From Proteobacteria bacterium UBA1847 (GTDB lineage Bacteria; Pseudomonadota; Gammaproteobacteria; Steroidobacterales; Woeseiaceae), in the NCBI GenBank assembly GCA_002338605.1, contig DDIP01000011.1, positions 1 to 5,690 on the forward strand: a DNA stretch of 5,690 nucleotides, in the 5' to 3' direction. Each line of letters begins with the position of its first letter. Position 1 is the stretch's first letter. The notes beneath the pieces are model-generated. The model had not been told where the DNA came from, searched no databases, and saw only the letters and a program-made list of their open reading frames with translations. Below are positions 5,689-5,690 of the stretch, piece by piece. A program made the translations under genes and the position numbers.

Positions 5689-5690
5689 TA

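Larger units (their letters stand above)
5291..5690. other. Gene-poor upstream stretch
   Basis: No convincing coding region is seen on either strand. It contains a 15-bp palindrome (5482-5496), a 50-codon plus-strand frame (5495-5647) and an edge resembling an IS end (5666-5688). A minus-strand frame is open from the right edge to about 5501 without any visible start. These short frames probably reflect repeat-derived DNA rather than genes. Confidence 0.5.

Noticed and set aside
5501..5689. Minus-strand frame open from the right window edge for about 63 codons
   Set aside because: It reads through the IS-like border sequence, has no recognisable domain and cannot be extended in this window. 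A gene end cannot be excluded but is not supported.

Overview
The window reads as Gram-negative bacterial DNA, probably from a proteobacterium. The supporting signs are Shine-Dalgarno starts, Sec signal peptides, a probable lipoprotein and periplasmic or surface domain families (MepA-like peptidase, BamE-like repeats, CARDB, Calx-beta). Base composition looks close to balanced by eye. Nothing in the window fixes the genus; a marine or environmental alpha- or gammaproteobacterium is a guess.

The core is a tight three-gene operon on the minus strand, about 4.5 kb, in which every product carries an export signal. In order of transcription: (1) 5172 to 4087, a secreted protein with a C-terminal MepA/M15-like (LAS) metallopeptidase signature; (2) 4082 to 3465, a small, probably lipid-anchored protein with two BamE/SmpA-like alpha/beta repeats; (3) 3450 to 682, a 922-residue secreted multidomain protein with an unnamed N-terminal region, a CARDB domain, two Calx-beta domains and a conserved C-terminal domain of extracellular proteins. 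The gaps are 4 and 14 bases, so co-transcription is very likely. A plausible reading is a cell-envelope or surface module in which a wall-directed peptidase-like protein and an envelope lipoprotein serve a large Ca2+-dependent adhesin-like protein. That joint role is inference; I do not recognise the trio as a named system.

Upstream of the operon (5173-5690) there is no convincing gene. This stretch holds a candidate activator-dependent promoter with a 10-bp-period direct repeat at the -35 position, a small hairpin in the predicted leader, a 15-bp palindrome near 5489, and a right edge that resembles the outer end of an insertion-sequence-type repeat.

Downstream of the operon (186-681) there is again no convincing gene, but there are two tandem perfect stem-loops that share the same 9-base sequence at the loop/arm junction. 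This is the most distinctive unexplained structure in the window. At the far left, a plus-strand reading frame (3-185) may be the 3' end of a gene that enters from outside and converges on the operon. A Cys-rich minus-strand frame overlaps it, and the sequence alone does not settle which, if either, is real.
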